DNA of 27,508 bases, from NCBI GenBank assembly GCA_041917975.1, contig JAYRWN010000222.1:1-27508 (forward strand), written 5' to 3'. Below the pieces are notes generated by a model. It was not told where the DNA came from. It did not search any database and saw only the letters and a list, made by a program, of their open reading frames with translations. Origin of the DNA: JAYRWN01 sp041917975 (lineage in GTDB: Bacteria; Bacteroidota; Bacteroidia; Chitinophagales; Saprospiraceae). This document shows positions 1-8,755 of this stretch, in pieces; the first letter of the stretch is position 1; each line of letters starts with the position of its first letter. A program made the translations under genes and the position numbers.

Positions 1-9
1 AACAAATTA

Positions 10-3000
10 TCAATTTTCCAACGAAAATATTTCTTTCAACTCCTTATTACTTAAATTCCCGATCCAGTTTTCACCTGCTGAAATTGTCAAGTTAGCCAGG
101 GCCTTTTTATTCTGCATCATTTCATTGATCTTTTCCTCAAAAGTATTTTTAGTTATAAAGCGGTGTACAAACACATTCTTCCGTTGTCCAATGCGATAAG
201 CGCGGTCAGTGGCTTGTGCTTCGACCGCCGGATTCCACCATAAATCATAATGAATGACATGCGTTGCCGCCGTAAGGTTCAACCCCGTACCTCCGGCTTT
301 AAGGGAGAGTATGAATATTTTGTAAGCATGATTATGTTGAAAATTCTCAACCATTTCATTGCGCTTCTTGACGTTACATTGACCATGTAGAAATAATGGT
401 TCATCGCCATAACGTTTAGTAATGAAGTGTTTTAGAATTGTCCCCATCTCAGTGAATTGCGAAAAAAGTAAAACTTTTTCTCCGCTCTCTATGATACTAT
501 CCAGCGTATCAAATAACAACAGTATTTTGCCACTGAGTCCTTCATCATACCGCTTATTCTTCAAATATTGAGCTGGGTGATTACAAATTTGTTTCAAAGC
601 CAGGATCATTTGCAATACCAATCCTCGTCGTACAAATAAACTCTTATGGTCGTTGGATTTTATACTTTCAATATCATACAATGCTTTTTGCAGAGTTTGA
701 TTATATAATGCCGCCTGAGCCGGAGTAAGCAGAGCAAAATTATCCATTTCTATTCGCTCAGGCAAATCAGCAATAATGGACTTGTCTGATTTTAGGCGTC
801 GCAGCATAAAAGGTGAAATAACTTTCTTTAGTTTCTCTGCCAAAGTGATATCATTGTACCGCTCAATGGGGATACTGAACTGCTCGGCAAATTCTTTATT
901 AGAACCCAATAGCCCGCGGTTACTGAAGTCCATGATACTCCATAGCTCGCTTAACCTATTTTCCACCGGAGTACCGCTCATGGCAATATAATTATTTGCC
1001 GGAATACTTTTTACGGCCTTGGTTTGTTCTGCATTCAGATTTTTAATATTCTGGGCCTCATCGATGATCACCACAAACCAGGTACGTTTTATGAACTCAT
1101 TCAGATCGCCGCGAATTGTACCATAGCTGGTAATCACAACATCATACTCACCCTGCATTGGAAGCTTGCGGCCACTGCCATGATAAACAAAAGAGTTCAG
1201 TTTCGGAGCAAATTTCTCAATTTCATTTTCCCAATTACTGATCAATCCGGTAGGAGCTACAACCAGGGCTTTACCTTTATTTAACCACCCCTCCTCCTTA
1301 TATTTCATAATGGTGGTAATGACCTGTAATGTTTTACCCAACCCCATATCATCAGCGATTACTGATCCAAAGCCGATTTTGGCATTGCGATACATCCAGG
1401 AATAACCACGGGTTTGATATGGTCGTAACAAGGCCAAAATACCTTTGGGCAATGGAATCTGTTGATAATTAGTCAAATCGGCAATCATTTTTCTTATCTG
1501 AGGGGTCATTTCAATTTTAGCTCCCCGATATTCTTCGCTGATAGCCGCCTGAAGAAGGTAGAATGAATTTAATTTAGTACCACTCTTAAAATGCTGGTCA
1601 ATTTTCTCCAGATCATTTTTATCAACATAGATATATTGTGATTTATATTTCAGTAATCCATCCGATTTTTTTGTTAAGTCCATAAAATCGGAATAACTAA
1701 GCAGTCGGTCCCCAATCGCTATTTGCCAATCAAAATCGAGGAGTTGTTCCAAGCGCAAAAAGCCTATTCCTTTCTGGGCTTTGGGTTTAATATACAAGGT
1801 GGGTTTTGGTTTTAATATATTTTTTAAAGCAATTGGCAACAGGACTTCGATATTTAATAATTGAATTGCCGGAATAACCTCTGAAAGAAAAGCGGAGAAA
1901 GTTTGGTTATCCATCCGCATGGGTCTCAATCCTCCGGTATTTATGTATTTATCCAAGCCTTTGACATAGGTACTAAGTAATGCCAGATTCTGTAATACTT
2001 CATATCTAATGTTTGCATGTTTTTTTTCACTCAGTAATCTATTTAATGGATAAATAGTTTTTTCCGCCTTTCTGTCAACCATATTGACCATTAAATCAAA
2101 ACTTTGGCCTCGGGTTTCGTCTACAACCAGTTGAGGTATCCATTGGCCCAAAGAAAGAAAATAAATATTCAACCAGGTTGTTATACCGCCACTTAAAGCA
2201 TTTTCACCAGGTCCGTCAAACGACTGGGGTATATTTTTAAAAAACAAAGTGGTGAATTTGTCCTCTTCCGGAGGCTCTGTCAATAAAGGGATTAGTTCTC
2301 CCAGTATCACACTTAATAAATTTAGACTGCGCTGATGATGTATCTCAAAATAGTCTTTGCCATCGGTCCATAAAAATAAGTCTGCCGGGAGTATCTCATC
2401 CAGTTGCTCAACTAAATCTCGAACTTCGGCATTCAGAATAACCGGAAGCCAGCGGATCTTAAAATGATCATCATCCACTTTTATCAATTGAGGTATGATG
2501 GCACCTTTGGCGATCAGATGCAGGGCTAATCGGTAAGCGCTGTCTAATGCGGCAATATACGGTTGAAAGTCATCCACTCGAAAATCTTCCAAGAAGGTCA
2601 ATGCACACAACAGGTCAGGGACGCTCACTTTGTTTTCATTAATGTATGCGCTAGTCCGGCCAAACCTATCTATGGTCACGGTCAGATCGGTAAAATGATC
2701 AATGGCTTGGGTCTCTTTTCTACCGGACCACAGCCTAATTAGGTTAATTTCTTTTTTGATTATTTTATCAGCGTGCCGCACCAGCCTGTTCATGACCGTT
2801 TGATAGGTAGCTTTGAAATCAGCCGAACCAGAATAGAATGGGGGTTTTGATGACAATAAAGCGCTTAAAGGATCATTGAGTTGTGGAATAGAAGTAAAAT
2901 TTATTTTCCTGTATGCTTTTTCAGGGTCGTTATACTTTTGAGCAGTATAATGATCAGGATAATGCAAATGAAACAATGATGGTACTTCTGAATGATTCGA

Positions 3001-3522
3001 TGGAATAATTACACCATATTTTTTCATTTTTTCCACCAAATCCAATTTGTGCAACTTAAAAATCAGAAATGGATCATTGTCAATCTCAGTGCTGACCATA
3101 TAAATTACTGCGGCAAGGTGTTTACATGGTACAGCCCAATCAGGACAGCTGCAGCGCATTTTGTAGTCACTCCATTGTTTAGGAAACACACGCAGGTTGG
3201 CTTGGAGCGCAAGCTTAAGAATTCCTTGGTCTAATTCTTTGTTTAATAATTTGGCGATTAAAGCCGGTTTCTGAGCAAGTTCATCCAGAAATAATCTTAA
3301 TTCCGGGTTGAAAAAAGGCGGGATAATAATTTGTACATTGTATGGCATTGGCTGCCGGCCTTTGACCTTGGCTGAAATAATATTATCAACTATTTGTATA
3401 GATTTTACCGAGCCGTTGCGCGCATACCGGCTTCCCCGGACCAAACGGTTAGAGTAGTCAATGTTCTCCAGGGCATTTAAAAACTTTTCACCCCACCAGG
3501 TATTGCCGAAATAACTTGACAT
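10..3522 (-). CDS. SWIM zinc-finger SNF2-family helicase/ATPase
   Basis: A 1170-residue SNF2 (superfamily 2) DNA translocase, probably cytoplasmic and acting on DNA or DNA-bound proteins; the substrate is unknown. Near the N-terminus a SWIM zinc finger is visible (C124, C126, C133, H135; CxCx6CxH). A long middle region of about 500 residues resembles the poorly conserved part of bacterial SNF2 proteins. The C-terminal half carries the ATPase motor: Walker A GLGKT with K730, Walker B-like DEAQ at 821-824, then SGTPVENRLSELWSIMDF (motif III), LLFSQF, and motif V/VI with GGTGLNL and QATDRAYRIGQ. All motifs are intact, so it should be active. The length is normal for SWIM-SNF2 proteins. The start ATG follows an AT-rich spacer. 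No restriction, methylase or defence gene sits beside it, so a housekeeping DNA-repair or transcription-recycling role is as likely as defence. Confidence 0.93.
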   Translation of the reverse strand: MSSYFGNTWWGEKFLNALENIDYSNRLVRGSRYARNGSVKSIQIVDNIISAKVKGRQPMPYNVQIIIPPFFNPELRLFLDELAQKPALIAKLLNKELDQGILKLALQANLRVFPKQWSDYKMRCSCPDWAVPCKHLAAVIYMVSTEIDNDPFLIFKLHKLDLVEKMKKYGVIIPSNHSEVPSLFHLHYPDHYTAQKYNDPEKAYRKINFTSIPQLNDPLSALLSSKPPFYSGSADFKATYQTVMNRLVRHADKIIKKEINLIRLWSGRKETQAIDHFTDLTVTIDRFGRTSAYINENKVSVPDLLCALTFLEDFRVDDFQPYIAALDSAYRLALHLIAKGAIIPQLIKVDDDHFKIRWLPVILNAEVRDLVEQLDEILPADLFLWTDGKDYFEIHHQRSLNLLSVILGELIPLLTEPPEEDKFTTLFFKNIPQSFDGPGENALSGGITTWLNIYFLSLGQWIPQLVVDETRGQSFDLMVNMVDRKAEKTIYPLNRLLSEKKHANIRYEVLQNLALLSTYVKGLDKYINTGGLRPMRMDNQTFSAFLSEVIPAIQLLNIEVLLPIALKNILKPKPTLYIKPKAQKGIGFLRLEQLLDFDWQIAIGDRLLSYSDFMDLTKKSDGLLKYKSQYIYVDKNDLEKIDQHFKSGTKLNSFYLLQAAISEEYRGAKIEMTPQIRKMIADLTNYQQIPLPKGILALLRPYQTRGYSWMYRNAKIGFGSVIADDMGLGKTLQVITTIMKYKEEGWLNKGKALVVAPTGLISNWENEIEKFAPKLNSFVYHGSGRKLPMQGEYDVVITSYGTIRGDLNEFIKRTWFVVIIDEAQNIKNLNAEQTKAVKSIPANNYIAMSGTPVENRLSELWSIMDFSNRGLLGSNKEFAEQFSIPIERYNDITLAEKLKKVISPFMLRRLKSDKSIIADLPERIEMDNFALLTPAQAALYNQTLQKALYDIESIKSNDHKSLFVRRGLVLQMILALKQICNHPAQYLKNKRYDEGLSGKILLLFDTLDSIIESGEKVLLFSQFTEMGTILKHFITKRYGDEPLFLHGQCNVKKRNEMVENFQHNHAYKIFILSLKAGGTGLNLTAATHVIHYDLWWNPAVEAQATDRAYRIGQRKNVFVHRFITKNTFEEKINEMMQNKKALANLTISAGENWIGNLSNKELKEIFSLEN

Positions 3523-3690
3523 CCTAAAAATCCATTAATTATCGGCTTAAATATACATTTTATTTCTATATGTATTTCTAACTCATTCTTGTCGTTTTAG
3601 GAAAAATGCCATTAATGGGGCGGAAGACTGATCTCTGGGTAGTCGGTTATTTATATTCGTACCTTATCCATTATATCTTGACCACTTTCG

Positions 3691-3706
3691 ACCAAATATT
3701 TTTGGT
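3691..3706. repeat. Short inverted repeat ACCAAA/TTTGGT
   Basis: Two 6-bp arms (ACCAAA and TTTGGT) are separated by four bases. The stem is AT-rich and has no run of T next to it, so it is a weak terminator candidate for the minus-strand gene ending at 3939; it could equally be a protein-binding site. Confidence 0.4.
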
Positions 3707-3747
3707 GGCCAATTTTATTTTTCGCAATAGGAAATAGTTTTCCTTCC

Positions 3748-3765
3748 AGCCAAATGAATTTGGCT
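3748..3765. repeat. Palindrome AGCCAAAT-GA-ATTTGGCT
   Basis: This is a perfect 8-bp inverted repeat around a 2-bp centre. A 2-base loop is poor for an RNA hairpin, so an operator-like dimeric binding site is the better reading. It lies about 230 bp upstream of the helicase start, which is far for a classical operator. Confidence 0.4.
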
Positions 3766-3938
3766 AACCAATTTGCTTTAAATTTTGCTACGCTCACACC
3801 CATATTCTAACTCTCCCTTAGTCGGTTCCGGCTTGGTCGGCTTAACTTACGGGTATCTTTACTTCATAAATTCCATTTGTCTGACCTGGAATCAAAAGAG
3901 CGCAATCCAAAGAATGGAAAATTAAACAATGATATCCC

Positions 3939-4265
3939 TTACGACTCAAACACCAGCCATAGTCCGGCTACAATGATTGTGGCTCCGATAGTGGTTAAGC
4001 CATATAACATGAAATCACCCATACCCGGGGTTAATTGTAACAAGGTAACCATACAACTGATAAAACATAACACGGCGCCTATACCAACCACCACAAATCC
4101 CGTACTTTGCCGTGCAGAGCGTTTAGCTTGCTGCCAGGAATGGACTAATTCCTGAGCACGAGGTTCTTCCACCCCGCTTTGAATTAACAAGCTAAAAACC
4201 TCCTCTTTAGGTTTCCCGTTTTTATACATGGCCTGTATGGTATCCTGATCGACAGTCGCAGACAT
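3939..4265 (-). CDS. Small two-helix membrane protein, unknown function
   Basis: A 108-residue protein. Its first 50 residues are soluble and charged and look helical (IQAMYKNGKPKEEVFSLLIQ, then a second helix ending in WQQAKRSARQS). Two hydrophobic membrane segments follow at about 54-76 and 83-105, ending almost at the C-terminus. The N-terminal part resembles short helical modules found ahead of membrane hairpins in many Bacteroidota hypothetical proteins; I cannot name a family. It is divergent from the sialidase gene with a 123-bp spacer. No catalytic motif is visible. The frame is believable because the hydrophobic pattern is coherent, and a 92-residue frame on the other strand over the same bases shows no such order. 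Confidence 0.7.
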   Translation of the reverse strand: MSATVDQDTIQAMYKNGKPKEEVFSLLIQSGVEEPRAQELVHSWQQAKRSARQSTGFVVVGIGAVLCFISCMVTLLQLTPGMGDFMLYGLTTIGATIIVAGLWLVFES

Positions 4266-4388
4266 AATTTTATTTTATTTCCATTTCCGAACATTAAGTT
4301 ACATTTATTTTTATTTTTTCACAATTTTATCCCCTATTTTCTCTATCATGACAATTTAAATTCGGAGAAATAATTAAATTTTTTATCA
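4266..4388. promoter_or_regulatory. Divergent promoter region
   Basis: These 123 very AT-rich bases separate the divergent starts of the small membrane protein and the sialidase, so both promoters should lie here. I could not find an unambiguous Bacteroidota -7 box (TAnnTTTG). There is no strong ribosome binding site ahead of either gene, as is usual in this phylum. Confidence 0.35.
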
Positions 4389-5531
4389 GTGCATTTTTTA
4401 CATCTCCTCTTATTAGTTTATGTCCAGCTCATGCAGAATGGCTATGGTTACCCCGAACATAAATTGGGAAGCCAAGTTAAAGAAGTAGTTCTGTGGACTG
4501 CCGGACAAGGCGGTTACCACACTTACCGCATTCCCGCCTTGATAGTTACCCCAAGAGGACATGTGTTAGCTTTTTGCGAGGGCCGAAAAAATGGTCCGAC
4601 CGACGCCGGGGACATCGACCTGCTGGTCCGTAAATCCACCGACTATGGTCGCACCTGGACAGCCTCCACCTTGTTATGGAATGATCAAAACAACACCTGT
4701 GGCAACCCGGCGCCTATCGCAGACCACATCACTGGTGTCGTTTGGTTATTAGCGACCTGGAATCTAGGGTCTGACCGTGAACCAGACATCATTGCCGGAA
4801 AAAGTGAAGATACCCGCCGTATCTATATTCTCTCCAGTGCTGATGATGGGCAAACCTGGTCACCACCACGGGAAATTACCGCCAGTGTGAAAAATCCGGA
4901 TTGGACCTGGTACGCCACCGGACCCGGAAGTGGGATTCAAATGCAGCAAGGCCCTCATCAGGGCCGGTTGATACTGGGTTGTGACCACATAGAGCGTTTG
5001 ACACATCATTATTATTCACACATCATCTTTAGCGATGATCATGGCGCCACTTGGCAACTGGGCGGGAGCAGCCCACAGCATCAGGTGAACGAATGTGAAG
5101 TGGCCGAATTATCCGGAGGCCGATTATTACTAAACATGCGTAATTATAACTCTGAGAGAAAAAATCGCCAGATCGCGTTCAGTAACGATGGTGGATTGAC
5201 CTGGGCAGGACAACGATTTGATACCAGTCTGGTCGATCCGATCTGCCAGGCCAGCCTGTTTTCTTATCAGGACCTAAAAAAACAAGAGGAGCTCAAAGTA
5301 TTATTCTCTAACCCGTCCAGTTTGCGTCGAGAAAACATGACTTTACAGATCAGTAAAGATGAAAGTGCTTCCTGGAGTAAAAAAATTACCTTATACCCCG
5401 GTCCGAGTGCATATTCGGATCTCGCTGTTTTACCGAATAAAAAGGTGGCTTGTTTATACGAGCGCGGCCGTGATAACCCCTATGAAGAAATTGTTCTGAC
5501 CAGCATAAAATTAAAGGACACAAATAATTAA
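4389..5531 (+). CDS. Secreted exo-alpha-sialidase (GH33-type, BNR/Asp-box)
   Basis: A 380-residue sialidase of normal single-domain size, predicted to release terminal sialic acid from glycans outside the cytoplasm. The N-terminus (about 15 hydrophobic residues) looks like a signal peptide. The start is GTG at 4389; an in-frame TAA lies 15 bases upstream and there is no ATG between. Visible family features are YRIP with R47 of the arginine triad, DAGDIDL with the probable acid/base D75, TGPGSGIQ at 178-184, NECEVAEL with the catalytic Glu at about 235, RNYN (R251), the third Arg at 313/314, and AYSDL with the probable nucleophile Y342. Asp-boxes occur at 83-90, 150-157, 215-222 and 265-272, with a degenerate one at 322-329. 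No sialic acid catabolic genes (nanA, nanE, nanT) are visible nearby, so the released sugar may be used elsewhere or removed only to expose other glycans. Confidence 0.92.
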   Translation: MHFLHLLLLVYVQLMQNGYGYPEHKLGSQVKEVVLWTAGQGGYHTYRIPALIVTPRGHVLAFCEGRKNGPTDAGDIDLLVRKSTDYGRTWTASTLLWNDQNNTCGNPAPIADHITGVVWLLATWNLGSDREPDIIAGKSEDTRRIYILSSADDGQTWSPPREITASVKNPDWTWYATGPGSGIQMQQGPHQGRLILGCDHIERLTHHYYSHIIFSDDHGATWQLGGSSPQHQVNECEVAELSGGRLLLNMRNYNSERKNRQIAFSNDGGLTWAGQRFDTSLVDPICQASLFSYQDLKKQEELKVLFSNPSSLRRENMTLQISKDESASWSKKITLYPGPSAYSDLAVLPNKKVACLYERGRDNPYEEIVLTSIKLKDTNN

Positions 5532-5577
5532 TGCTGGCCCTACAAAAATTGTTTAAGACCAACAAGTTTCATAAACT

Positions 5578-5958
5578 ATGGAAATAAAATTATCTAAAAC
5601 ATTTAAAGCCTCTGCTGAAAAACTTTATCAGGCTTTTTTAAATAGTGAGGAACATTCCAGGATGACCGGTGGAATTGCGGTCATCTCCCCTCAGGCTGGC
5701 AGTGTTTTTACGGCTTGGGATGGCTACATTTCCGGTAAAATTCTGGAATTAATCCCTTTCAAAAAAATCGTCCAGTTGTGGCGAACCACAGAATTCCCTG
5801 CTGACCAGCCGGATTCCAAAGTCGAAATAACTTTTACCTCCGTTCCCGAAGGAACAACAGTGACCATCATCCACAGTGAGCTAACCGATTCCGACAAACA
5901 CTATAAAAAAGGCTGGCAGGATTTTTATTTTAAACCCATGGCCAGGTATTTTAAATAG
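5578..5958 (+). CDS. AHSA1-like SRPBCC domain protein
   Basis: A 126-residue single-domain protein of the START/Bet v 1 (SRPBCC) fold, closest by eye to the bacterial group related to activator of Hsp90 ATPase 1. Supporting segments are the opening KLSKTFKASAEKLYQAFLN, the HSRMTGG stretch, the strand FTAWDGYISGKILELIPFKK, the VQLWR strand, the TVTIIHSEL strand, and the C-terminal helix GWQDFYFKPMARYF. Members usually bind small hydrophobic ligands; the true substrate is seldom known. No signal peptide, so cytoplasmic. It begins 46 bp after the sialidase stop and may be co-transcribed, but no functional link is evident. Confidence 0.85.
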   Translation: MEIKLSKTFKASAEKLYQAFLNSEEHSRMTGGIAVISPQAGSVFTAWDGYISGKILELIPFKKIVQLWRTTEFPADQPDSKVEITFTSVPEGTTVTIIHSELTDSDKHYKKGWQDFYFKPMARYFK

Positions 5959-6031
5959 ACCTGAAAAATAGGTCGTATTTACTCAGCGCACTTCGGGTTA
6001 TATCATAAACCCATTTACTTGGATTTTTTTT
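5958..6031 (+). terminator. Possible weak terminator after the SRPBCC gene
   Basis: Just after the stop codon there are two small hairpins, GACCT/AGGTC (5958-5974) and GGGTT/AACCC (5995-6012). A run of eight T lies at 6024-6031. The T-run is about 11 bases past the second stem, so this is not a textbook intrinsic terminator. Confidence 0.25.
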
Positions 6032-6039
6032 GAATGTAA

Positions 6040-7283
6040 TTAGAATATGGCATAGTTTAATCCCAATCCATAGTTAAAAGAATTTACTGCACGTTGGTTG
6101 GATATGGCCGAATGAGCATAGGATAAATCTACAGCTAAACGCAATTGCGGGCTGAAATAACGGTAATAAGACAAACCAACTGTACCCCCAAGAGTCACAT
6201 TATCCATAGGGTTACTCCCGCTTATGGCTGATCTTAAAGTGAGTATATTGCGTGTGTCAGGATAATAAGCCAGGGAAAAACTCCCCAACCCTTGCCAAAC
6301 ATGACGGTTATATCTATCAGTGTCTTGAAACAACTGATAATTATATCCACCCTGGATGTGGTAATTTATTTGCCATTGCATATTGATGGGTAAAAATTTC
6401 TCATAACCGGCGTGCAGACCCAGTCCATAGGAATAATAATCGGTTTCTTTATGTAATGTCAATTGGGGCATGAACTGAAATCTCTGACCGGAAAAACGAT
6501 TTACCTGGGTGCTGTTCCAATACATATCTTGCAAACGGGTGAAATAACGGATGTCCCTGAGGGGATAGAGATTCTGTGCCGTCAAATACTGATCAATGCG
6601 ATCGAAATCCTCCAACATTTTTAAACGAAAATCATAAAAACGTGTTCGGGCAATATCAGCAAGCAAATGAGCTAAACCGTGCACCTGTTCACCGGAAAAT
6701 TTTCCGGGTTGTCCAGATAATTCTTCCATGGATTTTAACATATACCAGGCCCGCCATCCGGCGGTAACTTCCTCTACCCTACCCCATCCGAATAAATACG
6801 CTGCTCTAAAATCCCCCGAATAATAATCCTGATCTGGCTGCTGTTTATTACTTTGTAAGGTATTATTCGTATTTAATTCAAGGAAATACCGGGAATTTTT
6901 TTTTGATCATCACGGTAATAGTGGTTTTCTACCAATGACTGGCCATAAATTCCGCCAACGCTTGATTGATTAGTTTTATCGAAATTAATATTCACCTGGG
7001 CGCTAAGCACAGCCTGCAGTCGGGGTGTGTTGCGAAACTGATTATAATTTAGATTGCCATTTGCGGTTAAATGATTTGTTTTACCTTCAGGAGGCTGATT
7101 AAAATTTTGACCCTTGCTGAACAAATCCACATCCAAAGCATGATAGAATAGTTGTGGTAATTTAAAATCCCTCAGGCGAAAGGAGTCCAGACTTTGGGCA
7201 AAAAATAAACAGGGATGGGCGAATGGTCCGGCTCTTGGTACACCATCTTTAGACCATACGACCCACCACCTGCATATAATTAG
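6040..7283 (-). pseudogene. Decayed outer-membrane beta-barrel protein gene (frameshift, start lost)
   Basis: Two adjacent minus-strand frames (7283-6873 and 6906-6040) read as one protein. The upstream frame gives ...YYRDDQKK and then ends in IPGISLN-stop. The other frame continues as NSRYFLELNTNN and runs through YLFGWGRVEEVTAGWRAWYMLK to an amphipathic barrel ending in YGLGLNYAIF, with Phe last as in Bacteroidota outer-membrane proteins. The break falls in a run of nine A (minus strand; T run at 6896-6904). At the 5' end, CLFFAQSLDSFRLRDF looks like the tail of a signal peptide, but upstream there is no ATG or hydrophobic core before a stop at 7284-7286. The gene therefore seems both truncated and shifted. 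A sequencing error in the homopolymer could explain the shift but not the missing start. Function of the intact family is unknown to me. Confidence 0.75.
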
Positions 7284-7666
7284 TCAAGATTATGGCTCCA
7301 GGGGATTTTTGTGGACGTGATCCGTGTGTAGGCTCCGGTGAGACCTCTTTAGCTTATTAAAGGATTATTCACGCAGGAAATTGAAAAATGTTTTAGTTTT
7401 TTCATAGGTCATTTTTTAGAGAGTCGTTAAATCAAAGAAGGCGGTAGTTCAAGTGCAATGCGCAAGTAATTTAATTCATTATTGTACTCGTAGCAAGGTC
7501 CACAGCAGATTTTGAGAGTAGTTTAACACCATGGGCTTTTAGATATTATCAGAATGTTAATACCTTGATGCTTATTAACGAGTCAATAAAAAATTAGTCT
7601 GTAAATTTTCGGTTGCACACTGGTCCGGCAGTCTGGATTTTTGCTTGAAAAATAAAAAATATAATT
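7284..7666. other. Gene-free spacer between the decayed barrel gene and ada
   Basis: No coding frame, RNA gene or strong repeat is visible in these 383 AT-rich bases. They lie upstream of ada and where the lost 5' end of the barrel gene should be, so they may be the scar of a deletion or rearrangement. An ada promoter is expected near 7600-7660, but I cannot point to a clear Ada box or -7 element. Confidence 0.5.
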
Positions 7667-8719
7667 ATGTCATCCTTGTTAACTCCGGAACGAATGTATG
7701 ACGCATTGTTAAACCGGAATAGCCAATATGACGGGTTGTTTTATGCCGCCATCACGACGACCGGCATTTTCTGCCGGCCCATCTGCCGGGCCCGCAAACC
7801 CAAGCCGGAGCATGTCCTTTATTTTCATTCTGCTTCAGCTGCTTTGTCTGCTGGTTTTAGGCCGTGTAAAGTATGCCATCCCCTGGCCGGCGCTGAGCCT
7901 ATTCCGGATTTGATTAACAAATTATTGCAAGAATTGGAGCAAAATCCAACGTGGCGTTACCCGGATGTGCTGTTGCGCAAAAATGGCTTTTCTCCCCATC
8001 AGATAAAACAGTGGTTTTTAAAAAATTATCAGCTGACTTTTCAGGCTTATTTACGCAGTCGCCGCATAGGTGCGGCATTTTTTGAATTAAAGGCGGGACA
8101 GAAAGTTACCGAAGCGGCTTTTAATCAGGACTATGAATCCCTCAGTGGATTTCAGGACCAATTTAAGAAGCTTACCGGGCAGTCCCCTTCACACAGTAAA
8201 CACCTGAATATGGTGACCATAAAACGCATCAGCACACCTTTGGGAGCGATGCTGGCCGCTTTCAGTAATCAGGGTTTATGCCTGCTGGAATTTATGGACC
8301 GCAAAATGTTAAAAACACAATTAAACACGGTGTCTAAACAATTAAATGCAGTCATCCTTCCAGGGGATGATGAACGATTTGCCCAACTGGAAACCGAGCT
8401 ACACGAGTATTTTCAGGGTCGTTTAGTTAAATTTAAAACTATTTTGCACCTGGTAGGCACCGATTTTCAACGGCAAGTCTGGCATGAATTGTTAAAGATT
8501 CCTCCCGGTCAAACCCGGTCTTATAAAGAACAAGCTAAAGCCATTGGCCAACCGGAAGCCATCCGGGCAGTCGCTGGCGCTAATGGCCAAAACCGTATTT
8601 CCATCCTCATCCCTTGCCATCGTGTCATCGGAGCAGATGGTCAATTGGTAGGTTATGGCGGAGGACTGCCCCGGAAAAAATATCTGTTGGATCTCGAAGC
8701 CAGCAAAACTACCGGATAA
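7667..8719 (+). CDS. ada: Ada: methylated-DNA repair protein and adaptive-response regulator
   Basis: A 350-residue protein with the same order and almost the same length as E. coli Ada. Residues 1-75 are the zinc-binding phosphotriester-repair domain with C36, C40, C67 and C70, equivalent to E. coli C38/C42/C69/C72. Residues 85-180 are an AraC-type helix-turn-helix domain (ending KKLTGQSPSHSKH). Residues 185-350 are the O6-methylguanine-DNA methyltransferase with IPCHRVI, the acceptor Cys being C317, then GYGGGLPRKKYLL. All reactive cysteines are present, so both repair steps and methylation-triggered activation should work. By family knowledge it would activate its own and other alkylation-repair genes. 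No alkB or alkA is adjacent, so it appears to stand alone. It converges with the operon ending at 8756. Confidence 0.95.
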   Translation: MSSLLTPERMYDALLNRNSQYDGLFYAAITTTGIFCRPICRARKPKPEHVLYFHSASAALSAGFRPCKVCHPLAGAEPIPDLINKLLQELEQNPTWRYPDVLLRKNGFSPHQIKQWFLKNYQLTFQAYLRSRRIGAAFFELKAGQKVTEAAFNQDYESLSGFQDQFKKLTGQSPSHSKHLNMVTIKRISTPLGAMLAAFSNQGLCLLEFMDRKMLKTQLNTVSKQLNAVILPGDDERFAQLETELHEYFQGRLVKFKTILHLVGTDFQRQVWHELLKIPPGQTRSYKEQAKAIGQPEAIRAVAGANGQNRISILIPCHRVIGADGQLVGYGGGLPRKKYLLDLEASKTTG

Positions 8720-8755
8720 ATAGTCCGCCCCATTTTCTGTCCATAAACCCTACTG

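Larger units (their letters stand above)
3523..3938. other. Gene-free spacer with two small palindromes
   Basis: No convincing coding frame is visible in these 416 bases. They lie upstream of the helicase start and downstream of the small membrane protein gene, both on the minus strand, so they should hold the helicase promoter and possibly a terminator for the membrane protein. Two short inverted repeats (3691-3706 and 3748-3765) are the only structures that stand out. The octamer agtcggtt occurs twice (near 3640 and 3817), without further pattern. Confidence 0.6.

Noticed and set aside
10..3522. SNF2 helicase as part of a phage-defence system
   Set aside because: Defence SNF2 proteins come with methylase, phospholipase D, DUF1998 or Zorya-type partners; none is present on the visible side, and the left flank is outside the window.
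3877..4155. 92-residue frame on the plus strand
   Set aside because: It is antisense to the small membrane protein. The protein is Pro/Thr/Asn-rich with no domain-like pattern, while the opposite frame gives two clean membrane helices.
5958..5974. GACCT/AGGTC hairpin as a definite intrinsic terminator
   Set aside because: The stem has only five pairs, an A-rich loop and no T-run directly after it; kept only as part of a weak terminator call.
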